From DASUFP01 sp036274495 (GTDB lineage Bacteria; Bacteroidota; Bacteroidia; AKYH767-A; OLB10), in the NCBI GenBank assembly GCA_036274495.1, contig DASUFP010000017.1, forward strand, positions 1 through 50,195: 50,195 nucleotides of DNA, in the 5' to 3' direction. Within the stretch, counting starts at the first letter, position 1, and the number at the start of each line of letters is the position of its first letter. The position numbers and the translations under genes were made by a program. Under the pieces are notes generated by a model. The model did not search any database and was not told where the DNA came from. It saw nothing but the letters and a program-made list of their open reading frames with translations. This document shows, piece after piece, positions 34,778 through 44,293 of the stretch.

Positions 34778-35536
34778 TTAGGGCTTTTTATGAAAGTAAG
34801 CTGTGTTGGCCTGAGCAGTTGGAGTTACAATAATTTCATTCAGACAAACATGAGGAGGTCTGCTTACAGCGAAATAGATCACTTCGGCTATATCTTCGGC
34901 ATGCAAAGGTTCATAACCATTATAGACCTGTGACGCCCGTTCGGAATCTCCTTTAAACCTAACAAGTGAGAATTCTGTTTCGGCAGCTCCCGGATGAACA
35001 GCTGTGACTTTTATGCCATGTGGTAATAAATCTATTCGCATCGATTTTGATAGCGCATCTACGGCATGTTTGGTTGCACAATAAACATTGCCGTTTGGGT
35101 AAGCTTCCTTACCTGCCACCGAACCTATGTTCACAATGTGACCTTTACCTTTTGCAATCATAAGCGGCATAATTGCTCTTGATACATAGAGTAAGCCTTT
35201 GATGTTGGTGTCAATCATTATTTCCCAGTCAGCAATATCCCCATCCTGTATGGATGATAAGCCTGATGCCAGCCCGGCATTATTTATGAGTGCATCAATA
35301 TTTTTCCAGTCGTAAGGCAAATCATGAATGGCCTGACTAACTTCACTTGGATTGGTGACATCAAAAGGTAACGTGAAAACTTTTACCTGATAGGTATCCA
35401 TTATTATTTTTTCCAAAGCATCCAGTCGTTCTTTGCGGCGGCCACATAAAATAAGATTCCATCCATGTTGTGCAAATAATAGAGCAGTGGCTCTGCCAAA
35501 GCCGGCAGTTGCACCGGTAATAAATACAATGGGCAT
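34778..35536 (-). CDS. SDR family NAD(P)-dependent oxidoreductase (YdfG-like)
   Basis: 252 residues. Cofactor motif TGATAGFG, Arg-rich loop CGRRKERLDAL (suggesting NADP), NNAGLA, catalytic Ser in VNIGSVAG and YCATK for the YxxxK pair. It resembles the serine/3-hydroxy-acid dehydrogenase YdfG by PGAAETEFSLVRFKGD and by its overall layout. Flanked on the same strand by the amino acid permease (8-nt gap) and the amidohydrolase (3-nt gap), so the three probably form one operon. Confidence 0.87.
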   Translation of the reverse strand: MPIVFITGATAGFGRATALLFAQHGWNLILCGRRKERLDALEKIIMDTYQVKVFTLPFDVTNPSEVSQAIHDLPYDWKNIDALINNAGLASGLSSIQDGDIADWEIMIDTNIKGLLYVSRAIMPLMIAKGKGHIVNIGSVAGKEAYPNGNVYCATKHAVDALSKSMRIDLLPHGIKVTAVHPGAAETEFSLVRFKGDSERASQVYNGYEPLHAEDIAEVIYFAVSRPPHVCLNEIIVTPTAQANTAYFHKKP

Positions 35537-35544
35537 ATTGGAAA

Positions 35545-37239
35545 TTAGTTAAGTTTCGAAAGGTTGCTGTGACGGTAGGAATAGCTAAAATATATTACTA
35601 GTCCCGCTATTAACCAGATGGTAAAGCCAATCCAGTTTTTAAGATTTATCTGAGCCATAAGATACAGGCACATCAATATTCCTGCGACGGGTATAAATGA
35701 TAACCGTTTGACAAAACTCAATACGGCTAAAATGGCAAATACCACAAAAAACAGAAACATGGGAAGTGATTGTATGCTGTTGAGCGGGTTAACAGATGCA
35801 GAGAGCCATTCCTGCTGATTTTTCCCCAGCCAGAACATCAATCCCAGGTAGATAACCGGTATAATAATTTTGCCGTTGATATAGGGAACCTTAAATTTTC
35901 GTGGAAGATCCGGTTTGTTTTGCAACATAAGGACACCACCGCAAACCAAAACAAAAGCAAACAGTGTTCCGATAGAACACAAATCCACTACTGTGTCCAT
36001 ATCAATAAACAACAGCGGAATGCCAACCAGCAAACCGGTAACAATGGTGCTGAATCCGGGAGTTCCATGTTTAGGATGAATTTTGGCAAAGGCAGGCGGC
36101 AACAATCCGTCGCGTCCCATTGTCATCCATATACGTGGCTGTCCCATCTGAAACACAAGCAACACAGAAGTCATTGCAACAACAGCACTCACCGCAATAA
36201 CACCGCTTATCCAATCCAGTCCTACCGATTTAAATACAAATGACAGCGGATCATCAACATCAAGCAGTTTGTAATTGGTCATCCCTGTAAGGGTAAGAGC
36301 GATTAACATATAGAGTACTGTGCAAATTACAATTGAGTATATCATACTTTTTGGCAGATCTCTTTGCGGATTTACACACTCTTCGGCAGTAGTTGAAATG
36401 GCGTCGAAACCGATGTAAGCAAAAAATACAGCCGACACACCTGCCAATACACCTCCCAAACCTTCGGGCATAAAGGGGTTCCAGTTTGCGGTATCGATAT
36501 ATGAAAATCCTGAAAAAATTACCAATACCAATACCATCAATTTAATTCCAACCATAATATTACTGGCATTTCGGGTTTCCTTTATGCCTCTGTAAACGAG
36601 CCAGGTTATTATGATGTTAATGAAAATTGCAGGGATATCTAAAATAATTTTAAGTCCTCCCAGCACCGGTGCGCCCACCCACGCGCGATAGGCCTCCGAA
36701 TGCACCACAGTTGAATCTGAGGTACCGGCAGCAACTTCTGCAAAGGCACGCTTAGCCGAAAAATAATCGATCCCGCTCCACGCCGGCAGATGTATTCCCT
36801 CATTTATTCCGAATGCCGGTATGCGTATATGCTCAAGCAGTGAAGAGAAGTAACCCGACCATGAAATGGCAATTACTATGTTACCAATCGCATACTCCAT
36901 AATGAGCGCCCATCCTATGATCCATGCAAACAATTCCCCAAACGACACATAAGAATAAGTATATGCAGAACCCGACACAGGTACCATACTGGCAAACTCG
37001 GCATAACAAAAGGCGGCAAATCCGCAGGCAACAGCTGTGAAAATAAATAGCAAAATTACGGCCGGACCACCTTCAGCACTCGCTTTTCCGATAGTGCTGA
37101 AAATCCCTGCTCCAATAATTGCAGCAATTCCAAATGCTGTAAGGTCTCTTACCTTGAGATGCTTTTTTAAAGTGGTAACTCCCGGATGATATTGCTTGTT
37201 AAGCAAATCATCAATGTTTTTCTTTCTGAAAAGGTTCAT
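35545..37239 (-). CDS. APC-family amino acid permease
   Basis: 564 residues with about 12-14 membrane segments. Landmarks are the first helix FGIAAIIGAGIFSTIGKASAEGGPAVIL (the GAGIF substrate-binding loop), FAYIGFDAISTTAEECVNPQRDLPKSM, and QPRIWMTMGRDGLLP. This is the cationic amino acid transporter-like group of the APC superfamily. It imports amino acids with protons or by exchange. It leads a probable three-gene operon with the SDR and amidohydrolase genes. Confidence 0.92.
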   Translation of the reverse strand: MNLFRKKNIDDLLNKQYHPGVTTLKKHLKVRDLTAFGIAAIIGAGIFSTIGKASAEGGPAVILLFIFTAVACGFAAFCYAEFASMVPVSGSAYTYSYVSFGELFAWIIGWALIMEYAIGNIVIAISWSGYFSSLLEHIRIPAFGINEGIHLPAWSGIDYFSAKRAFAEVAAGTSDSTVVHSEAYRAWVGAPVLGGLKIILDIPAIFINIIITWLVYRGIKETRNASNIMVGIKLMVLVLVIFSGFSYIDTANWNPFMPEGLGGVLAGVSAVFFAYIGFDAISTTAEECVNPQRDLPKSMIYSIVICTVLYMLIALTLTGMTNYKLLDVDDPLSFVFKSVGLDWISGVIAVSAVVAMTSVLLVFQMGQPRIWMTMGRDGLLPPAFAKIHPKHGTPGFSTIVTGLLVGIPLLFIDMDTVVDLCSIGTLFAFVLVCGGVLMLQNKPDLPRKFKVPYINGKIIIPVIYLGLMFWLGKNQQEWLSASVNPLNSIQSLPMFLFFVVFAILAVLSFVKRLSFIPVAGILMCLYLMAQINLKNWIGFTIWLIAGLVIYFSYSYRHSNLSKLN

Positions 37240-37286
37240 AAGGCAATCTCGTTCATTTACTTACAAAGATATACAAATGGTTGTGT

Positions 37287-38579
37287 TTAAGCTTTTTTAT
37301 CAATGGCCTCCGGGGAGCCGGGATTTACAAATAAAATCACCGGTATCATCATTAAAAAGGGAAGAATAATTGATTTATAGCGGATAATTGCGCCTGCCAC
37401 CGGTGTTGTTAAGCCGATCAGGGCAAGCAATGTATAGGTGAACAAAACACAAAATAATATAGCATTGAGCTGCCGGGGAATACGTTTTTTACCCCATAAA
37501 ATAGCAATAAATACTATCGCAACATAAAATAAATTTTCTATTGATAAGAACATCAGAGGAAGTTGATCCTTGCTGAATTCAAAAGGCTGTAACAGGCTCA
37601 CCCCGGCGGCTGCCGGAGTATGTAACAACAGACTCAGCCAGTTATTTTCAAATTGCGGTAGCTGAAGATAAGTTGTAAATCCATCCGGAAATGTTGTTGC
37701 ATACACCTCAAAACTTTGTCGTTTGTTATAAATCAGACTGCATACATCGGCCGGGGGAATAATTATGGAAAGTAATAATAACAGAACAAAACCGCCGCCG
37801 TAAACAAGCACGTAATTTTTCAGCGTCACTGATTGTGATTTTCCTTTACTTATAATAAATGCAAACAATGCAGGGAGTAAAAGGATTACAAAGTAAATTT
37901 TGATCAGCAGTGCCATGCAAAAGGAAAGGACACAGGCCAATTTGTTTAACCAACTTGTTTGTCCGGAATGCAGCAGTGCTGCTGTGCCGCAGAATACTCC
38001 GGTTCCAAAAATCGCCAGACTTTCTTTTGATGCAACTGAAATCCAGAATAAAATGGAAGGAAGAGCAAAGAGTGTTAAAATAACCGGCCAGCCTTTTACT
38101 TGAGCAATAATTCTGAATAGTCTGTAAATGCCCATCAATCCTGCCAATGAGAAAAATGCAAACCATGCTACATGTACAGGATAACTCTCTCCGCTGATAA
38201 AGGCGAGCAGCATGTGCAACAATGTAACTGTATGATTGTCGTTGTACAGGGGGTCATCGTTTATCCATGCTGATAAGGTGCCGCATTTTGTATAGAAAAC
38301 GCTTGATGCCATATCCCCTTTGAGATAGGTTATGAAATGCGAAAAGTGATGCATGAGACACGATTTCAGTTCAATGCCGTCTTTAAAAAAAGCCATAGTA
38401 TCACCTCCTCCGTATTTCATCGAATAGTAATAGCCGGCAAATAGTCCTGCTGCGATTTTCAGAATAAAAATCAGCATCAAAGTTATTTTTGAAAGGAAAG
38501 GGTCGTCAAACCACTTCATCTTGTATATGAAAACGCAGAGAACAGCGATGTGAACCGGTAACAGCAGAGTGATATTCAT
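37287..38579 (-). CDS. Polytopic membrane protein of unknown function (paralogue of the upstream gene)
   Basis: 430 residues with roughly 10 hydrophobic segments. An early motif is YYYSMKYGGGDTMAFFKDG, and a later loop is SLIYNKRQSF. It ends with IENLFYVAIVFIAILWGKK and GLTTPVAGAIIRYKSIILPFL. The same landmarks occur in the same order in the adjacent protein encoded at 38576-39880, so the pair arose by tandem duplication. The start overlaps the upstream stop by four bases (ATGA). The topology and the GDT loop resemble polymerase or glycosyltransferase-like membrane enzymes, but I do not recognise a named family. Confidence 0.72.
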   Translation of the reverse strand: MNITLLLPVHIAVLCVFIYKMKWFDDPFLSKITLMLIFILKIAAGLFAGYYYSMKYGGGDTMAFFKDGIELKSCLMHHFSHFITYLKGDMASSVFYTKCGTLSAWINDDPLYNDNHTVTLLHMLLAFISGESYPVHVAWFAFFSLAGLMGIYRLFRIIAQVKGWPVILTLFALPSILFWISVASKESLAIFGTGVFCGTAALLHSGQTSWLNKLACVLSFCMALLIKIYFVILLLPALFAFIISKGKSQSVTLKNYVLVYGGGFVLLLLLSIIIPPADVCSLIYNKRQSFEVYATTFPDGFTTYLQLPQFENNWLSLLLHTPAAAGVSLLQPFEFSKDQLPLMFLSIENLFYVAIVFIAILWGKKRIPRQLNAILFCVLFTYTLLALIGLTTPVAGAIIRYKSIILPFLMMIPVILFVNPGSPEAIDKKA

Positions 38580-39880
38580 ATCGGAAGCATTCCGGCAAGG
38601 GCATTTAATCGGAGTCTCTTTTTGGGATTGGCAAGCAAAAGAAACACAACGAGTAACAAGGGGAGTGCCGGTGTTTTGTAACGAACCATTGCACCTAAAA
38701 CCGGTGTAACCAATCCTATTACTGAAAATGAAATAACCACAAACCAGATAGAAAATAATAATAGCGAACTGCTTTCTCTGAAATTTTTTCTGAAATCAAG
38801 CATGCAGTAAATGCCCAACAGAAGTATAAATAAATTTTCGATTCCACTCATCACCAACAAGGGATTGCCGGAATCAGTTATAAACGGACGCAGCAGTGTA
38901 GTTGCAAATCCCAAAGGTGCATGCAGCAGCACATCTGAAGGGTATGGAGCAAATTTAATTGGCTTAATCATACTCCCTGCGCCGGCTTCGGTTGCAAGGC
39001 GGATAAAGGATTGCTGTTTGTTGTATAACAGGGATGACAAATCTATATCTGAATAAACCCCTGAAAGAAGAAAAAACAGAGCAGTAACTAATGCAACCAT
39101 ACCCGGAAAAGCCACTATACCGTGTTTTGGAAACCGAACCGATATCCACCAAGCAGATAATGCCGGTAGCGTGAGCACCATTATTTGAAACCGCGAAAAT
39201 GTAAGTACCAGAAGCGCAATAACAAAGAAAATCATCTTTATCCTGTTTCCCGGTGCTGATAAGAGCCGGCCGAAAAAATAAAGTGTAAATCCCAGTGCAA
39301 ATACTACCATGGCATCTTTCATAAGTCCGGACCCCCAAAAAAGCACTGATGGCAAAAATCCAATTGCGAGGAACAAGGCTTTTGAACAGTCGCTGAGATA
39401 AGTCTGCAGAAAACGAAACAAAGCTATGGTACCTGAGGTGGATAAAAACGCCACAATCACCACATGAACATAATAATGCCCCATCGAAATAAATCGCAAA
39501 GCTGCATTGAACCGTATCATGAACCTGTTGTCGTTGATGGGTGAATAAATGTCGTACCAATTGTTCATGCTGTTGTAAATCGGACCCAGATGGGGAGAAT
39601 CTCCGCCAATTCCCGTCATAATGCTAAAAAAATCGCGCCATGATGAGTGGATGGTGTTAAATACGATTTGACTGTCATCAAATAACCTGAAGGTATCTGC
39701 AGTATGTCTGTCGGTGTAGTAATAGGTATATATTAATCCAACTGCTACTCCGGCTATAAGTTTAAAGGCAAACAACAGTATTCCTGCCCTTGGTGCCAAT
39801 CCTCTTGGTTTAAAAAAGTCGTACCGGAGGATCAGAAAGATGAAGAATAGGGTGTAACCTGTTGAAAGTAGGATCTCCAC
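38576..39880 (-). CDS. Polytopic membrane protein of unknown function (first of tandem pair)
   Basis: 434 residues with about 10 membrane segments. Landmarks are TYYYTDRHTADTFRLFDDS, FLPSVLFWGSGLMKDAMVVFALG, SLLYNKQQSFIRLAT, ENLFILLLGIYCMLDFRKN and GLVTPVLGAMVRYKTPALPLL. It is paralogous to the next gene and translationally coupled to it. The short acidic YYxxDRxTADT loop after the second membrane helix might be catalytic, as in lipid-linked sugar enzymes. It is divergent from purL. Confidence 0.72.
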   Translation of the reverse strand: MEILLSTGYTLFFIFLILRYDFFKPRGLAPRAGILLFAFKLIAGVAVGLIYTYYYTDRHTADTFRLFDDSQIVFNTIHSSWRDFFSIMTGIGGDSPHLGPIYNSMNNWYDIYSPINDNRFMIRFNAALRFISMGHYYVHVVIVAFLSTSGTIALFRFLQTYLSDCSKALFLAIGFLPSVLFWGSGLMKDAMVVFALGFTLYFFGRLLSAPGNRIKMIFFVIALLVLTFSRFQIMVLTLPALSAWWISVRFPKHGIVAFPGMVALVTALFFLLSGVYSDIDLSSLLYNKQQSFIRLATEAGAGSMIKPIKFAPYPSDVLLHAPLGFATTLLRPFITDSGNPLLVMSGIENLFILLLGIYCMLDFRKNFRESSSLLLFSIWFVVISFSVIGLVTPVLGAMVRYKTPALPLLLVVFLLLANPKKRLRLNALAGMLPI

Positions 39881-39918
39881 AAGGTGCGTTTTGACAGGCT
39901 TTAGTGTCGGTTAATGTG

Positions 39919-39934
39919 TACTTTTGCATGCAAA
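39919..39934 (+). promoter_or_regulatory. purL -7 element fused to a 12-bp palindrome
   Basis: TACTTTTG (39919-39926) matches TAnnTTTG and lies 30 nt before the chosen purL ATG. A TTTG at 39890-39893 could be the -33 box, although its 25-nt spacing is longer than the usual 19. The -7 box overlaps a perfect palindrome, TTTGCATGCAAA (39923-39934), which could be an operator. Confidence 0.4.
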
Positions 39935-39956
39935 TAACCGAAAAAAACCGTTCGAA

Positions 39957-42200
39957 ATGAGCCAGACTGCCGAAGCAGCCGCTGTAACTGTAGAAACCGC
40001 CGGAAAACTTGGATTGCTGCCTGCGGAATTTGATAAAATAAAGGAAATCCTGGGACGGACCCCAAACTTTACCGAACTCAGTATTTTTTCGGTGATGTGG
40101 TCCGAACATTGTTCCTATAAAAACTCTATTACCTGGTTAAAGACCCTCCCCAAAGAGGGCCCGCATATGCTTGCAAAAGCAGGAGAAGAAAATGCCGGCC
40201 TGGTGGCCATTGGCGACGGACTGGCCTGTGCTTTTAAAATCGAATCCCACAACCATCCATCAGCTATTGAGCCTTACCAGGGCGCTGCAACGGGTGTAGG
40301 AGGTATTAACAGAGACATTTTCACCATGGGCGCCAGACCCATAGCTCAACTGAATTCACTTCGCTTTGGTAACATTGATTCCGACAGGACCAAATGGCTG
40401 ATGAGAGGCGTTGTTAAGGGAATTGGCGATTATGGCAACGCCTTTGGAGTACCAACAGTTGGCGGAGAAGTGTATTTCGATGATTGCTATAACGTTAACA
40501 TATTGGTGAATGCCATGTCGGTAGGTATTGTTGAAGAAGGCAAAACCATCAGTGCTATTTCTTATGGTGAAGGAAACCCGGTTTTTATTGTGGGATCAGC
40601 CACCGGTAAAGATGGAATTCATGGTGCCACTTTTGCCTCCGGCGATTTGCACGATGAATCTCATGAAGATCTGCCCGCTGTTCAGGTTGGTGATCCTTTT
40701 CAGGAAAAACTGTTGCTGGAAGCAACACTGGAACTAATAGGTACCGGATCGGTTATCGGGATGCAGGATATGGGTGCCGCGGGAATCATCTGTTCCACCT
40801 CTGAAATGTCCGCTAAAGGCGAACATGGAATGGTAATTTACCTCGACCGCGTTCCAACACGACAAGCCAACATGGAGCCCTGGGAAATACTCCTCTCCGA
40901 ATCGCAGGAACGCATGCTTGTAGTGGGTAAGAAAGGTCAGGAAGATCAAATCAAAGCCATTTTTGAAAAATGGGATCTCAATTGCACCTGTATTGGTGAA
41001 GTGACCAAAGGCGACCGGCTCAACTTTTTTATGTCAGGTGAGCTTATCGCTGATGTGCCCGCCAATGATCTTGTGCTGGGTGGTGGAGCTCCCGTTTATA
41101 CAAGAGAATTCAAAGAACCTGCATACATTCAAAAAATAAAAGAATATTCCATTGATAATATTCAGGAGCCGGACGATCTGAAAGCGGTTGCCTCCTTTCT
41201 GGCAGTACATCCAAACATAGCTTCCCGCCGGTGGATCTACAACCAGTACGATTCAATGGTTGGTACGATTACCATGACAACCAACAAACCTTCGGATGCT
41301 GCTGTAGTGGATGTCCGGGGTACCGAAAAGGCTCTGGCCATGTCGGTTGATTGCAACGCGAGGTATGTATTTGCTGATCCCTTTACAGGATGTGCAATAG
41401 CCGTTGCTGAAGCCGCCCGCAACTTATCGTGTACCGGAGCAATGCCTTCGGCTGTTACGAATTGTCTCAATTTCGGAAATCCATACAACCCTGAGGTTTA
41501 CTGGCAATTTGTAAATGCCATAAAGGGAATGGGTGCTGCCTGCACCAAATTTCAAACCCCTGTTACGGGTGGAAATGTTAGCTTTTATAACCAGTCAGTA
41601 ATAGGTAAAGAAGAGGTCCCCGTATTTCCTACACCAACAATTGGAATGATAGGGATTTTGGATGATAAAAAATATCTGACCACTCTTGATTTTAAAGGTA
41701 ACGGCCACAGTATATTCCTCCTTGGCCGGTCGGTAAATGATATAGGGTCATCAGAATATTTGTATTCCTGGCACAAAGTCAAAAACAGTACGGCTCCATG
41801 GTTCGACCTTGAGGAGGAATTTTCAGTTCAGCATCTGGTGCGCAACCTTATCAGGAATAATGTAATAAGTTCGGCACACGATGTTTCTGACGGGGGATTG
41901 TTTATCACTTTGCTTGAATCTGCCATGGCAGGAGCCATTGGCTGTACTATAGAATGTGATTCGGATTTTCGAAAAGATGCATTTTTGTTCGGCGAAAGCC
42001 AGGGTAGAATAGTTGTTAGTGTTGCTCCTGAACAATTGGATGCATTTATTGAAATAGTTGCCTCATCTGAAGTTGATTTTACCAATATCGGTGAAACCGG
42101 AGGTACTCAAATGGTTATTGATGGCACTGTATTTGGCGAATTATCTTATTTCAAAAACTTGTATGATAACGCAATTGCAAATAAAATGTCAGTTGAATAA
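39957..42200 (+). CDS. purL: Phosphoribosylformylglycinamidine synthase subunit PurL
   Basis: 747 residues from the ATG at 39957, chosen over an upstream in-frame TTG at 39924 that would overlap the promoter. The length fits the small (class 2) PurL that works with separate PurS and PurQ. Landmarks are WSEHCSYKNS (His51), ESHNHPSAIEPYQGAATGVGGINRDIFTMGARPIA, MQDMGAAGI, FGNPYNPEVYWQF and AHDVSDGGL. It makes FGAM from FGAR, glutamine-derived ammonia and ATP in purine synthesis. No purS or purQ is in the window. Confidence 0.96.
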   Translation: MSQTAEAAAVTVETAGKLGLLPAEFDKIKEILGRTPNFTELSIFSVMWSEHCSYKNSITWLKTLPKEGPHMLAKAGEENAGLVAIGDGLACAFKIESHNHPSAIEPYQGAATGVGGINRDIFTMGARPIAQLNSLRFGNIDSDRTKWLMRGVVKGIGDYGNAFGVPTVGGEVYFDDCYNVNILVNAMSVGIVEEGKTISAISYGEGNPVFIVGSATGKDGIHGATFASGDLHDESHEDLPAVQVGDPFQEKLLLEATLELIGTGSVIGMQDMGAAGIICSTSEMSAKGEHGMVIYLDRVPTRQANMEPWEILLSESQERMLVVGKKGQEDQIKAIFEKWDLNCTCIGEVTKGDRLNFFMSGELIADVPANDLVLGGGAPVYTREFKEPAYIQKIKEYSIDNIQEPDDLKAVASFLAVHPNIASRRWIYNQYDSMVGTITMTTNKPSDAAVVDVRGTEKALAMSVDCNARYVFADPFTGCAIAVAEAARNLSCTGAMPSAVTNCLNFGNPYNPEVYWQFVNAIKGMGAACTKFQTPVTGGNVSFYNQSVIGKEEVPVFPTPTIGMIGILDDKKYLTTLDFKGNGHSIFLLGRSVNDIGSSEYLYSWHKVKNSTAPWFDLEEEFSVQHLVRNLIRNNVISSAHDVSDGGLFITLLESAMAGAIGCTIECDSDFRKDAFLFGESQGRIVVSVAPEQLDAFIEIVASSEVDFTNIGETGGTQMVIDGTVFGELSYFKNLYDNAIANKMSVE

Positions 42201-42218
42201 AACAATAACACACCGCAT

Positions 42219-42923
42219 ATGAAAAAAATTCTAATTTTATTTTTGTTGTTGTTGCCTTCCATTGTCAGGTCTCAGGATGGTAGCACATCTTCTCAAAAGA
42301 ACTATTGGAAGTCAGCTTCCGAACTTATTTTTTCGTGGGGTAATGTTAAAGACGGATCAAAGGATATCAGCTCGGTAATCAGGTTTTCAATGTTCTTTCA
42401 TTTTCAGGAACAGTATCATATTGATATGAATGAACATTTTGGCGTTTGGCTTGGATTTGGAATCCGAAATGTGGGGATGATCAATGATATCAGCGACAGT
42501 GTTAAACTGAAGCAGCGCTCCTATAGCTTTGGTGTTCCAATAGCCTTTAAAATCGGTAATTTGCCTAAAAACATGTATGCAAGTATCGGGGGTGAAGCCG
42601 AACTGATGTTTCACTATAAACAGAAAGCATTTTACGACGACACAAAATACCGTAAGTCTGAGTGGTTTTCCGACCGGACAAATCTGATCAACCCTTCGGT
42701 ATTTCTCGATTTGAATTTCAAAAAAGGTGCCTATATCCGCTTTAAATATTATCTGCTTGATTTTTTAGTTGAAAACAAGCAAACCATTTCTGTGGACGGA
42801 ACTAAAATTGACTATACTCCTGAACAGTCGCAGTTGTTTTATGTAGCTTTTGGAATGGCCTTGAATCACAAAGACAAACATCCGAAAGTAGTAATTGAAG
42901 ATGCCGCTTATTCAATGTACTAA
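42219..42923 (+). CDS. Outer-membrane beta-barrel-like protein of unknown function
   Basis: 234 residues with a signal peptide ending near IVRSQ. Amphipathic strands follow (FGVWLGFGIRNVG, YSFGVPIAFKIG, YASIGGEAELMFHY, AYIRFKYYLLDF, LFYVAFGMAL), suggesting a small barrel of the PorT or outer-membrane-protein beta-barrel kind. No catalytic motif is visible. It starts 18 nt after purL and ends 30 nt before mtgA, so it may be co-transcribed with both. Confidence 0.68.
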   Translation: MKKILILFLLLLPSIVRSQDGSTSSQKNYWKSASELIFSWGNVKDGSKDISSVIRFSMFFHFQEQYHIDMNEHFGVWLGFGIRNVGMINDISDSVKLKQRSYSFGVPIAFKIGNLPKNMYASIGGEAELMFHYKQKAFYDDTKYRKSEWFSDRTNLINPSVFLDLNFKKGAYIRFKYYLLDFLVENKQTISVDGTKIDYTPEQSQLFYVAFGMALNHKDKHPKVVIEDAAYSMY

Positions 42924-42953
42924 GAAGCTGCAAGTTACATTCATATAATTGTT

Positions 42954-43673
42954 GTGTTCCGGAAACTGCTCAGGTTATTACTGAAACTGATTGTTTGGTT
43001 TTTGGGATTATCAATTGGTTCTGTTATTTTTTTTCGATTTGTACCGCCGCCGGTCACCCCGCTTATGCTTATTCGGGTGGCTGAACAGATTGGAGACGGC
43101 AAAAAAATCAAACTCAACAAGAGCTGGGTTCCTGTCAGGAAGGTATCCCGGCATTTACCCCTGGCCGTAATGGCATCCGAAGATCAGAAATTTGCCGACC
43201 ATTTTGGTTTTGATTTTGAAGCCATCGCAAAAGCAAGAAAATACAACGAAAGAAAAGGAGGCAAGAAAGTTAAGGGAGCAAGTACCATTAGTCAGCAAAC
43301 TGCAAAAAACGTTTTTCTCTGGCCTGACCGGTCATATGTCCGGAAAGGTTTCGAAGTCTATTTTACCTTCCTTATAGAGCTTATATGGAGTAAAGAGAGA
43401 ATAATGGAGGTGTATCTGAATGAAATTGAAATGGGTGATGGAATATATGGAGCAGAAGCAGCTGCGCAATACTATTTTCACAAGCCGTGCAGTGCATTAA
43501 ACAGAAGCGAATCGGCACTAATTGCAGCATGCCTGCCAAATCCCAGAAAATGGTCGCCGGCTAAACCTACTCCTTATATTGTACGGAAAAAGAACTGGAT
43601 TGTCCGCCAGATGCGAATGATGGAGTCGCCGGAGTTTTTAGAGGAAGCTGGAGATAAGTCTACAACCCAATAG
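42954..43673 (+). CDS. mtgA: Monofunctional biosynthetic peptidoglycan transglycosylase
   Basis: 239 residues starting at a GTG, since no ATG lies between the previous gene and the conserved N-terminus. One membrane anchor (LLKLIVWFLGLSIGSVIFF) precedes the GT51 domain. Motif 1 EDQKFADHFGFD includes the catalytic Glu. Others are KGASTISQQTAKNVFLW, RKGFEVYFTFLIELIWSKERIMEVYLNEI and GIYGAEAAAQYYF. It polymerises glycan strands from lipid II without a transpeptidase domain. Its 3' end overlaps the convergent gene by 14 bases. Confidence 0.95.
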   Translation: MFRKLLRLLLKLIVWFLGLSIGSVIFFRFVPPPVTPLMLIRVAEQIGDGKKIKLNKSWVPVRKVSRHLPLAVMASEDQKFADHFGFDFEAIAKARKYNERKGGKKVKGASTISQQTAKNVFLWPDRSYVRKGFEVYFTFLIELIWSKERIMEVYLNEIEMGDGIYGAEAAAQYYFHKPCSALNRSESALIAACLPNPRKWSPAKPTPYIVRKKNWIVRQMRMMESPEFLEEAGDKSTTQ

Positions 43674-44214
43674 AAAAGCCGATAGAAATCACGGGATTTG
43701 AATAAGGGGAGTAGGGGTCGTCAATCAGATCCCAGAGTACCCTGAATAAAATTGCGGATTGTCCCCCGATATTTTGGGCATAACCTCCTCCAACCAGGAA
43801 ACTCGAAATGTTGTCCCTTTTCAATTCATAACTGGAGCCGCTGATATTAGCCGGAACATCCATATTGAGCACCTCATAGTTTGCTTCGGCAAACAGATTA
43901 TCCAGAATAAAATACCGCACCCACGGTCCGCCGCCATAAATTGAAGTCTCGTACTTTATATTATAATAGGTGTCGTTGTACTTGTAATAAATGTAATTGA
44001 GTCCTATACCTGCATGCAGCTTGTCGGTTACTCGATAGCCAATAATGGGTGCGACCTGAATATAAGTATAGGTGCCAAACTGCATCCCGAGTCCTCCGCC
44101 CGTAATGAGTCTCTTGGTCCATTTTTCCTTAGGTAATTCCGATTGCTGTGAAAAGGTTATAGCCGGTAGAAGTATCAGGCAGCCCAGCAAAGAAAACAGA
44201 TAAGAGCGTTTCAT
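43660..44214 (-). CDS. Small outer-membrane beta-barrel-like protein
   Basis: 184 residues with a signal peptide (LFSLLGCLILLPAITFSQ). Strand-like stretches include GGGLGMQFGTYTYIQVAPIIGYRV, LHAGIGLNYIYYKY, YETSIYGGGPWVRYFI, LFAEANYEVLNM and PVISIGFSIGL, fitting a small barrel of the OmpA/OmpX fold. No known family is recognised. CAAATATA at 44237-44244 reads TATATTTG on the minus strand, a possible -7 element 22 nt before the ATG. Confidence 0.7.
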   Translation of the reverse strand: MKRSYLFSLLGCLILLPAITFSQQSELPKEKWTKRLITGGGLGMQFGTYTYIQVAPIIGYRVTDKLHAGIGLNYIYYKYNDTYYNIKYETSIYGGGPWVRYFILDNLFAEANYEVLNMDVPANISGSSYELKRDNISSFLVGGGYAQNIGGQSAILFRVLWDLIDDPYSPYSNPVISIGFSIGL

Positions 44215-44266
44215 AAGGAGGTTGTTGTATTATATGCAAATATAGAATTAGTTTTACGACTGAATC

Positions 44267-44280
44267 TGACCCACGGGTCA
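44267..44280. promoter_or_regulatory. Operator-like inverted repeat before an SDR gene
   Basis: TGACCC-AC-GGGTCA, two perfect 6-bp arms with a 2-bp spacer, lies 13 nt before the ATG at 44294, in the region between two divergent genes. It could be a repressor site or a short hairpin in the leader. There is no independent evidence. Confidence 0.3.
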
Positions 44281-44293
44281 AACAGTTGCCGAA

